A stretch of 64,000 nucleotides of DNA from Rotaria socialis (lineage: Eukaryota > Rotifera > Eurotatoria > Philodinida > Philodinidae). A model generated the notes under the pieces. It did not search any database, was not told where the DNA came from, and saw only the letters and a list, made by a program, of their open reading frames with translations. The stretch spans positions 62,001 through 126,000 of the forward strand of contig CAJNYU010002055.1 in NCBI GenBank assembly GCA_905331475.1. The letters are read 5' to 3'. Shown one piece after another: positions 1 through 13,700 of the stretch (positions are counted from its first letter, which is position 1; each line of letters starts with the position of its first letter). The translations under genes were made by a program, and so were the position numbers.

Positions 1-496
1 GGCATGATTAAGATTTGATGCTAATCTCATGATATATTCTTGTTCATCATCGTTTATATTATCATTTTGACAATAATCATTTGCTTCATACCATGTTGAT
101 TTATGATTTGATAAACGAAAACAACGATTACCAATTAATAAATCATGACATATAATACAACGATGTAATTGTGCTGACCAGAATAAACGTTTCGGACAGA
201 TACAATGGTTTGATTGACATATCATTGAAGATTTATTTCGATCGCAATTTTCATCGATCGAACATGATTTATCATAATCGACTAGTTCATGTGATATTGT
301 TGATTTTTCAATATTTGGATTTGATGGAAGTACTCGGAGACTTCCAAATCCATTTATTAAAGGAATATTTATGGCTGAAATACTTTGTGTTGTTGGTGAT
401 GATGAAAGTGTTTTTGAATTAATTTTATCATTGTGATAATTGTTCATTGGATTATCAAGATTATTAACAAGTACATCAAGAGCATTGGCAAATTTT
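1..496 (-). CDS. partial secreted EB/C-type-lectin-like protein
   Basis: An open exon on the minus strand runs off the left edge of the window. From the intron side it reads a low-complexity Asn/Ser-rich stretch, then a Cys-rich segment (pattern CSIDENCD...MICQSNHCICP) that resembles an EB-type module. This is followed by CIICHDLLIGNRCFRLS and TWYEANDYCQ, which looks like the start of a C-type lectin-like domain, where a Cys and aromatic residues are followed by W-x-E-A-xx-x-C. An acceptor (TATCTTCTAG) precedes the exon near 497. The upstream exons between 500 and 900 could not be joined in phase, so the start is unknown. The family suggests a secreted or membrane-bound adhesion or carbohydrate-binding protein; its ligand is unknown. 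The lectin call rests on one partial domain. Confidence 0.5.
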
Positions 497-944
497 CTAG
501 AAGATAGATAGAAAAAAAAGATTCACATACTTTGGTCTATGTTTTTAATGATTTCAATTCTAGAACTCGAAGATAATCAATTATTTGCATTGTTAGTGAA
601 ATTCTCCAGCATATCTATTTTACATCGAAAGTTTATCGATCGTATATAAATATCCTATTAAAGAATATTTGCTTTTTAAACAAAATGAGAAATTGTCCGT
701 GTTTCCTAGAAGTTGTCGTTTGAACAATTAGAAACATAATAGGCGATATGCTATACTTATAAATATTTCAATGAAAATCTTAAGAAATTCAACGATATCT
801 CATTGTATTCGGAATCTTTTAAAATGTTACTTGTAAAAATAATTCTTTTTTTCATAGCAACCTCCGTTTCAATTGTTTAATTCTGAAATTATAGTATGAA
901 ATACGCTCGATAGAGAACTTCTTTGTTTTAATTTGAGTTACAAA

Positions 945-2212
945 TCATAGTCGGAAAAAATCTACTTTGGATTTATATATGACATCGATACTTAACCTAA
1001 TAGCATATTTATCCGGTAATAAATCTTGATTCGTTTTGTCTAATTTTACACAAAAGAACATCTCAGCTATTTCATCAATTGTTTTATTAAATAAAATTAA
1101 CGTTGATTGACGATTGTATTCATATTGATTATTATTCATAATTTGTCGCATTATATTTTCTATGTAAACTGAATCAATAATGAATTCTTGATCGATAAAT
1201 TCGCAATTAACATAACATGTTATCATAGTTGATGTTATATGTAAAAATATAGCAAGACTACTATTCAACGAGACTATACGATCAGTTGATTTCTCAGCAT
1301 ATAGTATAAATTCAGTGTCATTGTCACTGTTGAATTGAATTTTAAAAAGATGTTCATTTGGATAGTATTGAATATGAAATTGTAATGTTGATATATTGAA
1401 AATTGTGTGAAAATTTATACCATCGATATTGTTTTTATCAATATTAGGTTTATAAACAATTGTAAATGAATCCGCTGAGTATGTCATAGAATTCGATTGA
1501 TTTTGTTGACGTCTAAACAATAAGAAAGATGCATATAAGGACTGATTTTTTTCTCTTTCTTTTCTAATTACTTTGACCGTAATTTACGTCGTTGAACTTT
1601 TTCAATTATATGTTGCATTTTACGAATTAACGGTCGTTCGATTTTGGATGTTGTTTTCTCATCGAAAGTCATGGTTGTATTGGTTTTTTTACAAGAAAAT
1701 ATCTCAAATATTTCTTTTTCAGTAGTTTCATTGTTTGCTGTAACTTCATAATGTTCAATATTGTCAGTAATATTTTCTATTTTATAGAATACAGTTTCAT
1801 GATCATATTCATTAATTAGAACTGATGAATAAAGTAAATATAAATCAATCAGTTTACAATTCACATAGGTTTCAAGTATCGTTTGATTTCGAATAACAAC
1901 AAAAATCATATGATTTATTGTATTAAATACTAAATCAGCACGTTGAATCTTTAACTGAATCGGCGATTCTTTTTGTTTGATTGTTCCATTATGATGTCTC
2001 ATACTTATATCAACAACAATAGAACGATCATAAGTGGATAGAGCAAATGAAAGATATGTTTGTTCTTGTTGAACACTTTGATTATTTGACGACGAGATTA
2101 ATGTAAAAAGTGGTGTATAAAATCCTGGAAATTGATAGAGATCGAATATAAACCAATGTTCAGTTGTGGATGCCAATCCAATCAATATAAATAAGAGAAA
2201 GATTCGCATCAT
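945..2212 (-). CDS. secreted protein with two thrombospondin-N/LamG-like repeats
   Basis: This is a two-exon gene: exon 1 spans 2212-1572 and exon 2 spans 1512-945, separated by a 59-bp intron (GTAATTAG...TTGTTTAG). The phases join exactly (AA|A), giving a protein of about 402 aa. Residues 1-17 (MMRIFLLFILIGLAST) form a signal peptide. Each exon encodes one copy of a roughly 190-residue unit. The copies share a beta-rich layout and the landmark segments ETYVNCKLID (copy 1) and TCYVNCEFID (copy 2), both followed by an acidic stretch and a late Cys (FSCKK and FFCVK). The segment resembles the YVNC/YVDC strand of thrombospondin N-terminal (laminin-G-like) domains. There is no transmembrane helix, so secretion is likely. 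Fold assignment is inference from pattern; the two-exon structure and internal duplication are seen directly. Confidence 0.62.
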
Positions 2213-2944
2213 TATCTATATTTTTACTTTTTATTAGTTGTTCGAAATGCAAACGATGAAAGAAAACAGAAATGTAAACGAAACTGATAGTAATTCATTG
2301 TGATTCATTATAAATATACTCATGATTTCTATGAATGAGCGAACTAAAATGAAATTTGATATGCACAAAGCATATCAACAATTAAAGCAATTACTAATTG
2401 TAGAATACGAATAGAAGCTAATCGACAAACGAAGTCAATCTGTCCTTTTAAATTTGTTCATACAAATAAAGAAAACATACTGTATATCCATCCAATCAAG
2501 CCTCTCAAAAATAGCTACAATTACATGTAATTCTTAACATCAATTTTCTAACAATCGATATACTTTTGTGGATTCAATATTTTTTCCTTCTTTTATAATT
2601 ATCGATATTATCTTTATGAAACTATTTTCTGTTGATGTTGATCTATTAAACTAAATATGGAGAGACATCCTTTTTTCTAAGGTTCTGCCTGTGAATACTT
2701 TTATTATGTTGAATATAGAAATATCAAACAAGAAAATAGAATTGTTTTTCTTCGTCAGAAAGATCGAACCGATCTTCAGAAGCTCATTGTCCTCTTGAGC
2801 ATTTATATTGAATAAATTTCTGTTAGTAACATAGCTGATATTCACAATCGGTCTAATTAATTGAATACAGTCACTTCAAATTTTCAGATATTCTACTAAA
2901 AACAAAATTTAGAACTGCTAAGAAAGAATATAATTTTATTCTAG
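2213..2944. other. intergenic stretch, possible 5' exons of the WD40 gene
   Basis: This AT-rich DNA lies between the divergently transcribed secreted-protein gene and the WD40 gene. It should hold both promoters. The first in-phase exon of the WD40 gene opens at 2945 after an acceptor (TTTATTCTAG), so one or more short 5' exons should lie here. I could not identify a convincing ATG exon. Confidence 0.3.
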
Positions 2945-5411
2945 TGGACATTTTTTGTTGGTTCGATGATTCACGAAGTCGTTTATTTGCATCATTTCGT
3001 ACGAATATATGCATGTTAGAAATAAAACCTGAATTAAAAAATCGTATTATGACTCATGATCGAGCAATTGTTGCAGCACGATATCTCCTTAAACAAAAAC
3101 AAGTATTTAATCAGTTATTTTTGTAGCAAAAAAACTTCTTTTGAATGATTTTTTTTATATATGATTAAAGGTCATGGTCGTTTGTCAAGGTGGTGATGTT
3201 AGTTTTTGGTCATTGGAAGGACAAAAAACGAAACGATTTAGTGAACAAAATGCAACAGACATTTTCGATACAACTTGTTTAGGTTTTGATGAATTCGGTG
3301 AAAAATTCTATACAGGTGGAAGTGATGGAAAAATTCGAGTAAATGTCTTTATTTGTTTCAACCATTAACAATGTTCAATATTAATTTAGATTTGGAATTA
3401 TAACGGACGAATTTTACAAATGTTAGACGCAGGTAGAGGTACGGCAGTAGAAATAACACAAATTGATGCATTGAAACGACGTATCGTTGCTGTTGGATGG
3501 AGCAAGTAAAACAAAATAGAAAGCAAAAAAAGAGAATTAGATATATTCTATAATAAAATTCATTGTAGATATTTGACTGTTTTTCGTGATTTACAACAAG
3601 TTGAAGGACGTCCCAATCTTCCAACAGAATGGAATGGAGAAAAAGAAAAAACAGAAGTAAATATGTCTATTTTTATTCGTTCAATCATAAATATGAACTA
3701 TTTTAAACTAGGGACATGATGATGACATAGTATGCATGGCGGTAACAGCATATTTTCCTCAGTTACTTGCATCGGGTAGTACCGATGGTGAAATCTGTAT
3801 ATGGAATACATCGTCGGAATTGTTTGTTCGTCGTCTTGATCAACGAAAACGTAATCCGAATTTTTCCCAATCAAAAGTAAGCAAAGATTTTTTATTCGAT
3901 TTTTTGCTTTTGCTGCTCTCCGCTATTCCTTATGCTTTATTAATCAGTTACAAGACAATGCTGCTGATTTTGCTATTTCAATGTTAAAATTCTTTGATAA
4001 ACGTATGGCATCGAGCGTAAATACTCATGCAACAGGCGCTAATTTAGTGTCATGTGGTGGGATAGGCTTTGTTCGCTTTTGGAATGTGCATACAGGAAAA
4101 CTTATAGCTGAATGTCAAGCACATACCGATGGTATATCTGTCATTGAATATAAAAATTGATTCTATATTTTACTATTCTTAGTTTCAAGTATTATTATGG
4201 AAATTGATGTTCATAATAAATATTTAGCAACTGGTGATGTTAATGGTGTTGTTAAATTATGGGATATAGAACAATATTGTCTTCAATCTGAATCGGGAAC
4301 TATTGAAAAACGTTTACCACGTATGTAGAAATTCGAAGTCTATTTTCTTTTAATGATACGATTGTTTGATTCAAAATTAGCTTTACTTACGGAATTCGCT
4401 TCACATTCCGATTCGATAACATGCATTGATTTCTTAGAAAAAGATGAACGAATGTTCATATTAACATCATCATCTGATTGTAGTGTTGTATTATCGGATA
4501 TACATGGAAATGCGTATGGTACATTTGGACAACCCAATCAATGGCATTTAGATATGGATTTATCAAAACTAAGTGATAGCAATTCACAAGCACATCTTAG
4601 TAAAAGTGATGATTATTCTCAACAAAATGATGAAGATTCTCACACAATAATAAGTCAAGATCTTGATACTATGTCATCGATAACAGACGAAGAAATGTTA
4701 ACAAGACGATCGAATGTTTGGGAATCAACTTCGATTGGTAAATCGAATAAATTTCTTTTTCTTTTCCGTTAGTTTAGAAGATGTTTTTATTTAAAAGGTG
4801 TTACATTTCAAGAAAAACGAACCAATCGAAGACAACGAAATCAACCAAGTTTAATTACTAAAAAAGATTTTCTATTATGGGAAAAAACAGGTTTAGCACC
4901 TGGTGGAGCATATGGCGTAAGTTTTATTTATTTTATTCTATTGTTTGTTGTTTTGAAAAGAATTTTGTGTTGTTGAAAAAGGCTCTTGACACATATGAAC
5001 CACCACCAATACCTGATCAGAAAAAAAGTAATTATCATGATACAACTTATATATGGCAAGCAAATAATGCAGGCGAAGGAAATCGACGACGTCCATTACC
5101 AACCATGATTGGTGAAAGTAAAAAAAACAATATTGAGTTTCAGTTTTCAAATGCAATTTTTCTTTTTTCTCTTAGATTTAAAATCTGCATTTGATGAACG
5201 TTCAATATTTCCAAAGTATATTTTGGACTATGAAGCAAAACAAAAGCAATTATTTGAATCAGGTGTTCAACAACCAACAATAAATATGGTACCAACAGGT
5301 GGAAATAATGCAAATTCTCAACAACTTGCACGATCAACAGGTGATGCTGTCGTGAAATTCAAACGGCAAAGTTCATCATCAACTCTTCTCAGTGATACAA
5401 AAGCCCAGTGA
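2945..5411 (+). CDS. WD40-repeat protein of the WDR49/WDR64 type
   Basis: Eleven exons join in phase: 2945-3102, 3171-3338, 3390-3505, 3569-3656, 3712-3876, 3948-4131, 4183-4320, 4381-4737, 4798-4916, 4982-5117 and 5176-5411 (stop TGA). They give about 620 aa without the N-terminus. WD-type blades are visible as GGDVSFWS, GGSDGKIRIW, GSTDGEICIWN, CGGIGFVRFWN, GDVNGVVKLWD and SSSDCSVVLSD. After the last blade comes GNAYGTFGQPNQWHL, a segment I associate with the WDR49/WDR64 family. The C-terminus is low-complexity and charged. The 60-bp intron at 4321-4380 removes an apparent in-frame stop at 4327. The protein is predicted to be a beta-propeller scaffold, possibly ciliary by family association. 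The first exon was not found. Confidence 0.72.
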
Positions 5412-5595
5412 TTATTAATAATCGAATTTTCTCCGGTTACTTTTTTTTAAGAATGTAGACGATTCCGGTGACGTCAGATTTATTGGAAACAAGAACGAAA
5501 CAGAGAAGAGCGCATTTATTTTATGTTTTATTTAAATAAATATGTTCATAGTGAATTCTTTATTTTTTTATTTTCTCTTTCCAAAAAAACTATTA

Positions 5596-6382
5596 TTAAA
5601 TTAAAATATTTGAACTGAATTGTGTTAACATTTTTTTATGTTCCTTAGAAATTACTATCATATTTACTACAGTATGTATAAGACCAATATTGAATGTAAT
5701 CATAAGCATAAATTTTAAATTACTTGCTAAATTATCATCACAATAACGTGAAGTTCTTGAAGTACATCGAGTTGATATTGCGTAATTAATCATAGAAAAA
5801 CTAAAAGCGAATGCACAAAGTGTCAAGTTAACAATATAAAATCGTAATAAGCGAAGTATCGGATATGATGATTGAAATCCAATAATCGTCATAAGAATGC
5901 CTGCAACAATAAAAAAGATACCTGTCCAAAAACCATTATAATATGTTGAATAAGAATTGACAACAATAGCAGTTTGCAAACTGAATGCTATTGTACCCCA
6001 TAGAGCATAAAAGAAACCAGAAATAATCAAAAAATTTCTTAAATTCGTTGTTATTGGTACTCGTAAATTATTATTCCAAAATGGTCGATTGACTGGAGTG
6101 ATAGCAGCACTCTGTTGTTGATATAACGGTGTTCGATCAAAATCTGATTTGTTTGATGTTGTATGTGCAGTTCCATCAAGTGTTTGTTGAAGATTTACTG
6201 AATAAGGTGGTGGTGGCGGCGTTCCTTGATATGATCTTTAAAACAAAATAGATAATTATTATTGAACCGATAGAGAAAATGTCATATTTATCTCCAGATG
6301 AATTTACTTACTGATAAGCACCTTCGAAATTATAGCTGTTATCTTGTTGATTATAACCTTGTTTATCCGAATTTGATTGCAT
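5596..6382 (-). CDS. four-transmembrane protein with Pro-rich N-terminus
   Basis: Two exons, 6382-6312 and 6235-5596, are joined across a 76-bp intron in phase 2 (CA|A). The start ATG at 6382 gives MQSNSDKQGYNQQ. The protein is about 236 aa. The first ~85 residues are hydrophilic and Gln/Pro-rich, with a PPPPPYS motif. Four hydrophobic helices follow: FLIISGFFYALWGTIAF, GFWTGIFFIVAGILMTIIGF, FYIVNLTLCAFAFSFSMINY and LKFMLMITFNIGLIHTVVNM. A Cys-containing loop (CTSRTSRYC) lies between helices 3 and 4. The short C-terminus is basic. Topology resembles MS4A/CD20-like or other tetraspan families, but I see no diagnostic motif. The gene is convergent with the WD40 gene, with stops 184 bp apart. 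Confidence 0.65.
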
Positions 6383-7777
6383 TCTAGCAAAATATTATGA
6401 TGAAGTAATTTTATTACTTATTTTTCACGTGTTACTGGTATCAATTTAGCAGTATTTTGTAGGCCTTTTTATACTTAATTGTTTGTAATGTTTGTTATGA
6501 TGATGCAGCTGTCAAAAATAGAACATTCGCCAAGTGTATTTGTTAGGATTACTCACTAAAATAACAATGATATAAGATAAGAATTTTATTATATTTTTTT
6601 CTTTGAGCATAAAACTTTTCACTAAACGAGCGTTCTTTTACAGCATGAATATAGCGAGAGTATTGTACAAACGCAGCGAAATAGATACTTTTTTAATACT
6701 GTATTTACAAAATTATTGATATTCCCGTTTCGATTTGTTAACATGACTACAAAAAAGAACTATTCTCAATTGTCTTATCTTTTGATTTTTGAAATGATAC
6801 GATATCATAACATGAAGCGATCTTCAATAGTCATAATCAATTGTCTTTATTTGAAAACAACTAAATAATGCCATAAATAACTCATGGCTGCATAGAAAAC
6901 TATTCTATGCTTTCTTCAAATCATCTATGATATATTTATTTGATGAGTATCGTGATTGTATAGATGTAGGACGAGTCGATATTCAATTGTTAATAAATAA
7001 AAGATAGACTAACAGAATAATAATGGTCAAACATAGACAAAAATCTATATAACACTTTTGTAAAAGTCAATACTATATAGGCGTTGCGGAGAATATAGTA
7101 TCTAGATAGGATAGTAGTAGTTGTTGATAAAATCTATCATGCAGACAACTACAGATGGCAGAAGTCAATCATTTTGTAATTGCCGGCGAATTCATCTATC
7201 GATAGCCAGTGAAATAAATGCATTGCGTTTAATTACTAAGATAGATATCTTTTCTTGAATCTTAGAAAATAGGAATACACTTCGTGAAATAAGTCTAGTG
7301 TTCTTTTATTGCCTGAATTGATTTTCAAATTTATGATGCAAGAGGTTTATATGCTACTTTTTTTAGTTCGAATATTTAGTTGGATGTTTGAGTGTGATTA
7401 GATGATAATGATTGCTCACATAAAAAAAAAATAAAACTATGATTTCTATGTAGATTTTCCTACAGCTTTGTAATCGAATAAGTGAATAGATATTTTTTTC
7501 TTTCTTATGAATATAGAAATATTTCTTGCTGGTTGAAAAGTAAGAAATCGATTTCATCAAAACGTCTTCTATTTGCAATATTCTGACAAAAAACGCCTTT
7601 ATTATTTTCTCCAAAATGAAACACAAAGGCAAAATAAATGAAAGTATTATGCATAACAAAGTCCTCTAATAAAGGATATTAAGAGAAGGAGACAGAGAAA
7701 GAATAATTTCAAAAGAAAAAAATAATAGCCAAGTGAATATATACAATTGAATGTAATACCAAGAGAAAAAAAGCAAG
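6383..7777. other. intergenic AT-rich DNA
   Basis: This stretch separates the start of the tetraspan gene from the end of the condensin gene. A 98-codon minus-strand open frame at 7363-7659 begins with TTG, is rich in Ile/Phe/Lys and has no adjoining splice sites in phase. I regard it as chance and see no other gene. Confidence 0.5.
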
Positions 7778-10700
7778 TTAATCTTCATCTTCATCATCGT
7801 CACTCGCTACTACAGCTGCTTTTTTACGTGCAGCTACGGCTGCACCACGTTTCGATCGACTGGTTGCTTGTACTTTTGGTTCTTTTTTTGCGGGTCGTTT
7901 AAAATCATTTTCATCGTCGTCATTATTTTCTTTTAAATCCTCATCATCATCATCATCATCATCATCGGCGTCGGCTAAAAATCAAAATAAACTTCCATGT
8001 TGCCTTTTTCATCAAAAAACAAAGAAAATAATCTTACATTGCGTCACTTTGGCTTTACTACGGCTTGGTGCTTGTTTACCTTTCTTCGCTCCACCACCAC
8101 GAGCAGCTAATAAAAATCAATAATTTTTATGATTAAAAAGCATTGTGAATCAAATGAATTTTTTCTTGAGCTGAAATATTTGGCAAGAGATTCTACTGAT
8201 TAATAGAGTAGGTATCGTCCCATAGACTGAAACTCAAGAAAGGAAATACAAAAAATTACTGGAAATAATTAACAATTGCTAAAAACCATAGAGCCGTCGC
8301 GCTGAGTCACTCTCTTGTGTTGGTCAATTATCTTGAAAAAACAAATTCTCTTCTACGCACTACAAGCTTAAATAGCAAGACCATCAAGAACGAACACATC
8401 AGACATGCAGACGATTCTACAGAAAAAGTCTGTCCCATTGAGGTAGCTGAGTTGATAGAGAAATTTGTTTACTTCCGATCGTCCGACAACATGAACCATT
8501 GTGTCCGTTTTCCTAACCTTTCTCATTCTTCGTAGATTATTTCATATCAGCTGCAAAAAATACATTCAACTCTTTGAAAAAACTTCTTTTCTAATCAGAA
8601 CACAAACATTATAAAAAAATCATATAGATTCATGCATTTAAATAATGTAACGACAGAGAAATTTTTCGCAATCCAATAACTCATAATCATAACAAAGCTA
8701 CGATGGAGACTACATTTACAATATTCCGAGAAACAAACATTTTCTGAAATGACACATCGAGAAGATCAAACAAAATAGATTTTAATGGATTATTCAAGGA
8801 ATTGATTAAAATAGATTCACTTTCTTATGAATTATGTCGATTTTTCTGATTAAAATGGATTTTAATTAATTAGTGCACATGAAAATCTGTTTTAATTGAG
8901 TATTTTCGGGAAATTCATCTGGGCATTAGCTGTTTTAATGGATTTTTCTGAGCAAAACCAAGTTTAATCAGATTTTTCGCGATTTATTTATGCATGGGTG
9001 TTTAATAGTTTTTCTTACCTTTTGGCTGTTGTTTTATTTTCTGTTGTGCTTGTTGTACAGCAATTAAAATTCCATTGGAAGATCTTGCTTGTTCAATACG
9101 AGTTGATAATTCATCAAGTACAACCTTTAGAAATCAAATGAAAATATTATCAATCAACAAAAATAAGATGATTTTACTTTCAAGTCAGGTTTAGTTCCTA
9201 AATTTTTCTTTGCATTATTAACAATCGTTATAAATGATTCATAAACAGCATCTTCGACTAATTTATCAGCATAGTAATTATAATGATCGAGTAAACCTTT
9301 TAATGCTCGTTCGTTGTATGTTAATTTCGACATAATATAAGCAAGATCACGCCATAAACGTGGATTATTACTAAAATAGAAATAATGATGATAATAATAA
9401 CAAAATTACTAAATACTTTCAAAATTTCTTACTCAGCCATATGAAATCGTTGCATTAATTTTTCTGATAAGCTCTCTGTTTGTTTTTCTTTACTAACATA
9501 TTTAAATAAAAATTCCATGATAGATTTAAAATCATCTTCACTTAATTCACGGTCTTTATCTAGTCCACCGCCAACTAAATTCGAAAAAATATCTGGTAAA
9601 ATATTAAATAATGCTTCACCATGTTGTCGTTTAGCTAATTCACTAAAAAACGATGTAGCTAATGTAGCTATTTGAGAATGTTTATCAATGATACATAATG
9701 CTATTTCACTGATTTGACCTTTTGGCTAAAAAGATAAATTTATTCAATCGAATTTTTCAAGTTTTTTGATTTGTATAAAAGTCAAACTTACTTTAACCAT
9801 CTCTTTAAGAATTAAATTTGATATTGTTTTTAATGCTGCTAATCGAACATTATCTGATCGATCACGTAAACAACCATAAACATCATTTGAATAGGCAGCA
9901 AATGCTAAAGGATATCTAAAAGAGAAATATTTCGTTTTTGTTTTTCGAAACCATAGATCAGAAGAGATTACTTTAAATAAAAATCGTTCATTAAAACCAT
10001 AATAGCAACACGAACACTTTCGAATGTTGAATTTTTTAATAAATCAAACAATAGTTTAGCATGTGTTTCACATAATTCAACTGATAATAACATAAATTTA
10101 CATAAACAAATTGTTGCACTCAATTGTAATGCTTCTTCACGATAGTCATTTGGATGAAGAAGAATCTTGGTGAGAAAAAAAATATTGAATAACAAAAATA
10201 TTTTTAAGATTTCTTAAAAGGATATCTTATGAAGATATGCTCTTGCAGTCTGATCTTAATACGGTTTTAGCTGTACTGTGGTAATTAATTAGTCGGATTG
10301 TTATATTAATATAGGCGTAGTTATTTTAGGATAATTACATGCGAAGATGTGTCTAGTTATGTAATTATTAGGGTTACGTTAATCGCTGTGAAGTTTTATT
10401 TTGGATGATATAAGAATCCTATATATTTACTTGTTCGAGAACATTTTTGTATTGCATCAAAAGTGAATTTTTCTCACATAATGATTGAATATATAAACCA
10501 ACTTCATTATCAACTGGATCTTCAGCTTCAGCACCACCAAATACTTGACACATTTCATCATCTTGTTCCTCATCAACCGTTCGATTCGTTGAGTTCAACT
10601 TAAAAAATGTACAATAAAAAGTACAATATAATAGACAATTGAAATCATTATTTTATCTCACAGTTCGATTCGAGCCACTATTCGTTGTTTCATTCATAGA

Positions 10701-13700
10701 TGTCGATTGATTTTCATCATCTTCGTCGGGCGTTTTACGTTTTGTTCGTTTTTTTCCTGATTTTCTAGGTTTTTGTTCCGATTTTTTATTCACTGCCGCC
10801 GATTGTTTAGCTTCTTTTCGACGAAGAAGTTCATCTTTAACCGTACAATCAACATAATAAATAATGCCAACAGCTGCCTTTCCTAAACAATTTAGAAAAC
10901 GAACTAACAACAATGCTGAATTTGCATTCGTTTGCGAATGATTATGGTGATGATGATGTTGTTGAGAAATTTGACTTTGACAACTTTCAGTACCAGCATC
11001 TACAGATCGATTGAAAAAAATAAATAGAAAAACAAAGATTGTTTTGTTTGAAATTTTTACTTTCAAAATCCATAGATTCAATAGAAAGAGGTTGTGATTG
11101 AGATGACAGTGGAATTTTGAGTGCACCACCAAGTTTCACACCAGTTTTGACCGCAAGCTTTTTTATAATATTTTCAATATGTTTAATTGGACCATCAGCT
11201 AATTTAAAAATAACATCAAATGCTGATTCCATCATTGGTGTCCATTGTCGATCGGAAACATCATGAAAAGCTAAAAGAAATCAAGATTAAAAAAAAATTT
11301 AAAATATTATTCTTCAGTAGTACTCGAAACAATAATATTGCCAAGAATTTCAAATAGACGATGAGTTTTTGGTAAACGAAATTGTTTTGGCCGAACACCA
11401 TTTTCAATCTATATGGAATATTAAATCATCAATAAAAAAAAAAGACAAATTAATTAATTGAAAACCTTTTTTGGTGTAGCTGCTAATTGTAAAAGTAAAC
11501 AAGATATATGTACAAAACGACGATTTTTCTCCTTGGCTTGAATAAGATCCGTTATATCATTAAGTTTTGCATTAACTTCATTTCTATTAGAATACAAAGG
11601 CATGTTTGTCTTTTTCTTTTAGCAAATAAATGTAAAACTTTCTTACCCAACGATAAATGTGAGAATTTTTCCAGCTATAACATCAGTATGATCATCTGAT
11701 GGAGCTTTATAAAATTTCCATAAAGCTTCAGTAATAGATTCCGTTGAGATTTTTTTTCCTTTGATTAATTGTTTGAGGATCTCTTCAAAACATAATTCTT
11801 CTGAAAATGTTGCACCTTTAAGAGCACGAATTATAGCACGAGCTTGATGAAGAGGAATATGTCTAAATATCAATCGATCAATTATGAATCATTATTGATA
11901 AAATGATCAAAGCTCTAAAACGTTCAGTAGAACTATTAGTCAGATAAAAAAAAGACATTCTACTACAGTTTTTAAATAACGTGACGATACGAATGGATGC
12001 TTTCATAATCAAAAGTGCTAGATTTTAGATAGTTAACTTCGAAATAGAAAAGTAGTCTTTTCGAAAATCTCATCATGCAATATCCTCAGAAACGAGTCAT
12101 TTATAGTTAATATAACATTTTCACAATGGTACGACTTCGCCAAAACTCTCCCTCTCTCTCTCTCTCTCTTAGCCAACAAATATATCAGTTATATCCTTTG
12201 ATTAGAACAATAGTTAACTCTACTGAACTAGCACCAAGATGAATCTATTCGCTTTGCTGCCGATGAATTCAGAGTTAAACGTCTTCAATCAATTGATACG
12301 ATGATAATTATTTTTCATACTACTAGCTTTGTATTTGTTATAGTCAGACTGGCATCGAAAGAAATCAGTAGCCTTCTTAGACTAGTACTTAGCGTTTATG
12401 ATATACTCAGGAAAGGCTGCCTATCTTGTCAGATAGCTAATAGAATTAAAGTTGGTCCACACCAACTGACTAAAAATAAGTCAATAGAATTTTACTTCGA
12501 TCTTCAAACACATGCAGAATCAATCTAGTTCAAGTCTTCATGTATTATTTTTGAAAAACTAAATCCACAATCTATACAGTAGCATTCTTTTGGATTCACG
12601 AACTGTCTTTTTCTTTGAATAAAAATATGAATCTAAAAACAAAAACTACATACGCAACAGGCACTGTTGGAGCAACATCGAAATAGATTTTCACAAAAGC
12701 TTGTGTTATTGCTTCACATATTGACTTATCAACAGACCAAATAAGACTAAACATTAAACGTAAACTTTGTTCAATATTTGGCAAAACAAGACGATAATGG
12801 CGAAGATTAACAAAAAAATCGACTGCTTGTTTACAGTCAGCTAATGTTGGAGAATTAAATAAATTTACAACATGTCGATTTGCTTGTTCAATTAAATCCA
12901 TAAATCGAAGACCCTCCTAATTAGATAAATTCATATGTAAAACAAACAAACATGAATTTATAATTTTAACAAATCTATTACTTTATACAAAGTAACAATC
13001 TCTTCTATACGCATTATTTGTTCTTCAAGTTTAACACGATCTAGCGTTTCTTGAAGAGATTGATCTTCATTTAGATTATTATTTTCTTCTGTTGGTTTTT
13101 TCTATTTAACGGAAAATTTAAAAAAAACAGAAATAGTTTTCTTTTTGAAAAACGTTTGTTTTTTCTACTTGATTATCATCAGCATTCATTTCATCCTCTT
13201 CTGCTCCACTATCTTCATCTTCTGATTCAGATTTTTCTTCTTTTGTTTTCTGTTGGCCTTTTGTATTTTTATTCAATTTTTCAAGTACTTCACGAAGCTC
13301 AGCTAATTTTGTTTCAGCATCATTTTGCCGTTCTTCAAATTGAGTTCGCGTTGAATCCTATGTAAAAAAAATAGAATTTTATTATCGAACAAAAACAATT
13401 CGTATTGAAATGAACTTACAACAACAAAATATGGATTATTGAGAACCATATGCATAATAAGTGTTACTGCATCTTTTCGAACAGCACAAGCTGAATCTCT
13501 TAAACGATCAAGTCCAAGTTCAAACGCTCGAATATATTGTCTAACAGGAATCTTTTTCTGTTGTACAAGTGTTGTCCATAATTGTAAACAATGTTGACGA
13601 ACAAATGCTGTTACATCAGATACATGTTCCTAATCGAGTTTTTGGAAACCAAAAAAAAATAGATCATTAAGAAAACAGAGATGAACTTACACGTAATATT

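Noticed and set aside
1568..2212. Two separate tandem paralogous genes at 945-1520 and 1568-2212
   Set aside because: The spacer is a 59-bp GT-AG intron with matching phase and the second frame lacks an ATG, so they form one two-exon gene.
4321..4380. In-frame stop (TAG at 4327) suggesting that the WD40 gene is broken
   Set aside because: A 60-bp GT-AG intron (GTATGT...AAAATTAG) removes it in phase and restores a normal WD-repeat junction (KRLPPLLTEF).
7363..7659. 98-codon hydrophobic minus-strand frame
   Set aside because: It starts with TTG, is dominated by Ile/Phe/Lys/Tyr as expected from AT-rich DNA, and lacks splice or family support.
8317..8535. 72-codon plus-strand frame within an NCAPD2 intron
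   Set aside because: No recognisable protein, opposite strand to the host gene, no splice partners. Kept only as a note on composition.
12301..12528. 75-codon plus-strand frame inside a condensin intron
   Set aside because: No motif or splice context; compatible with chance.
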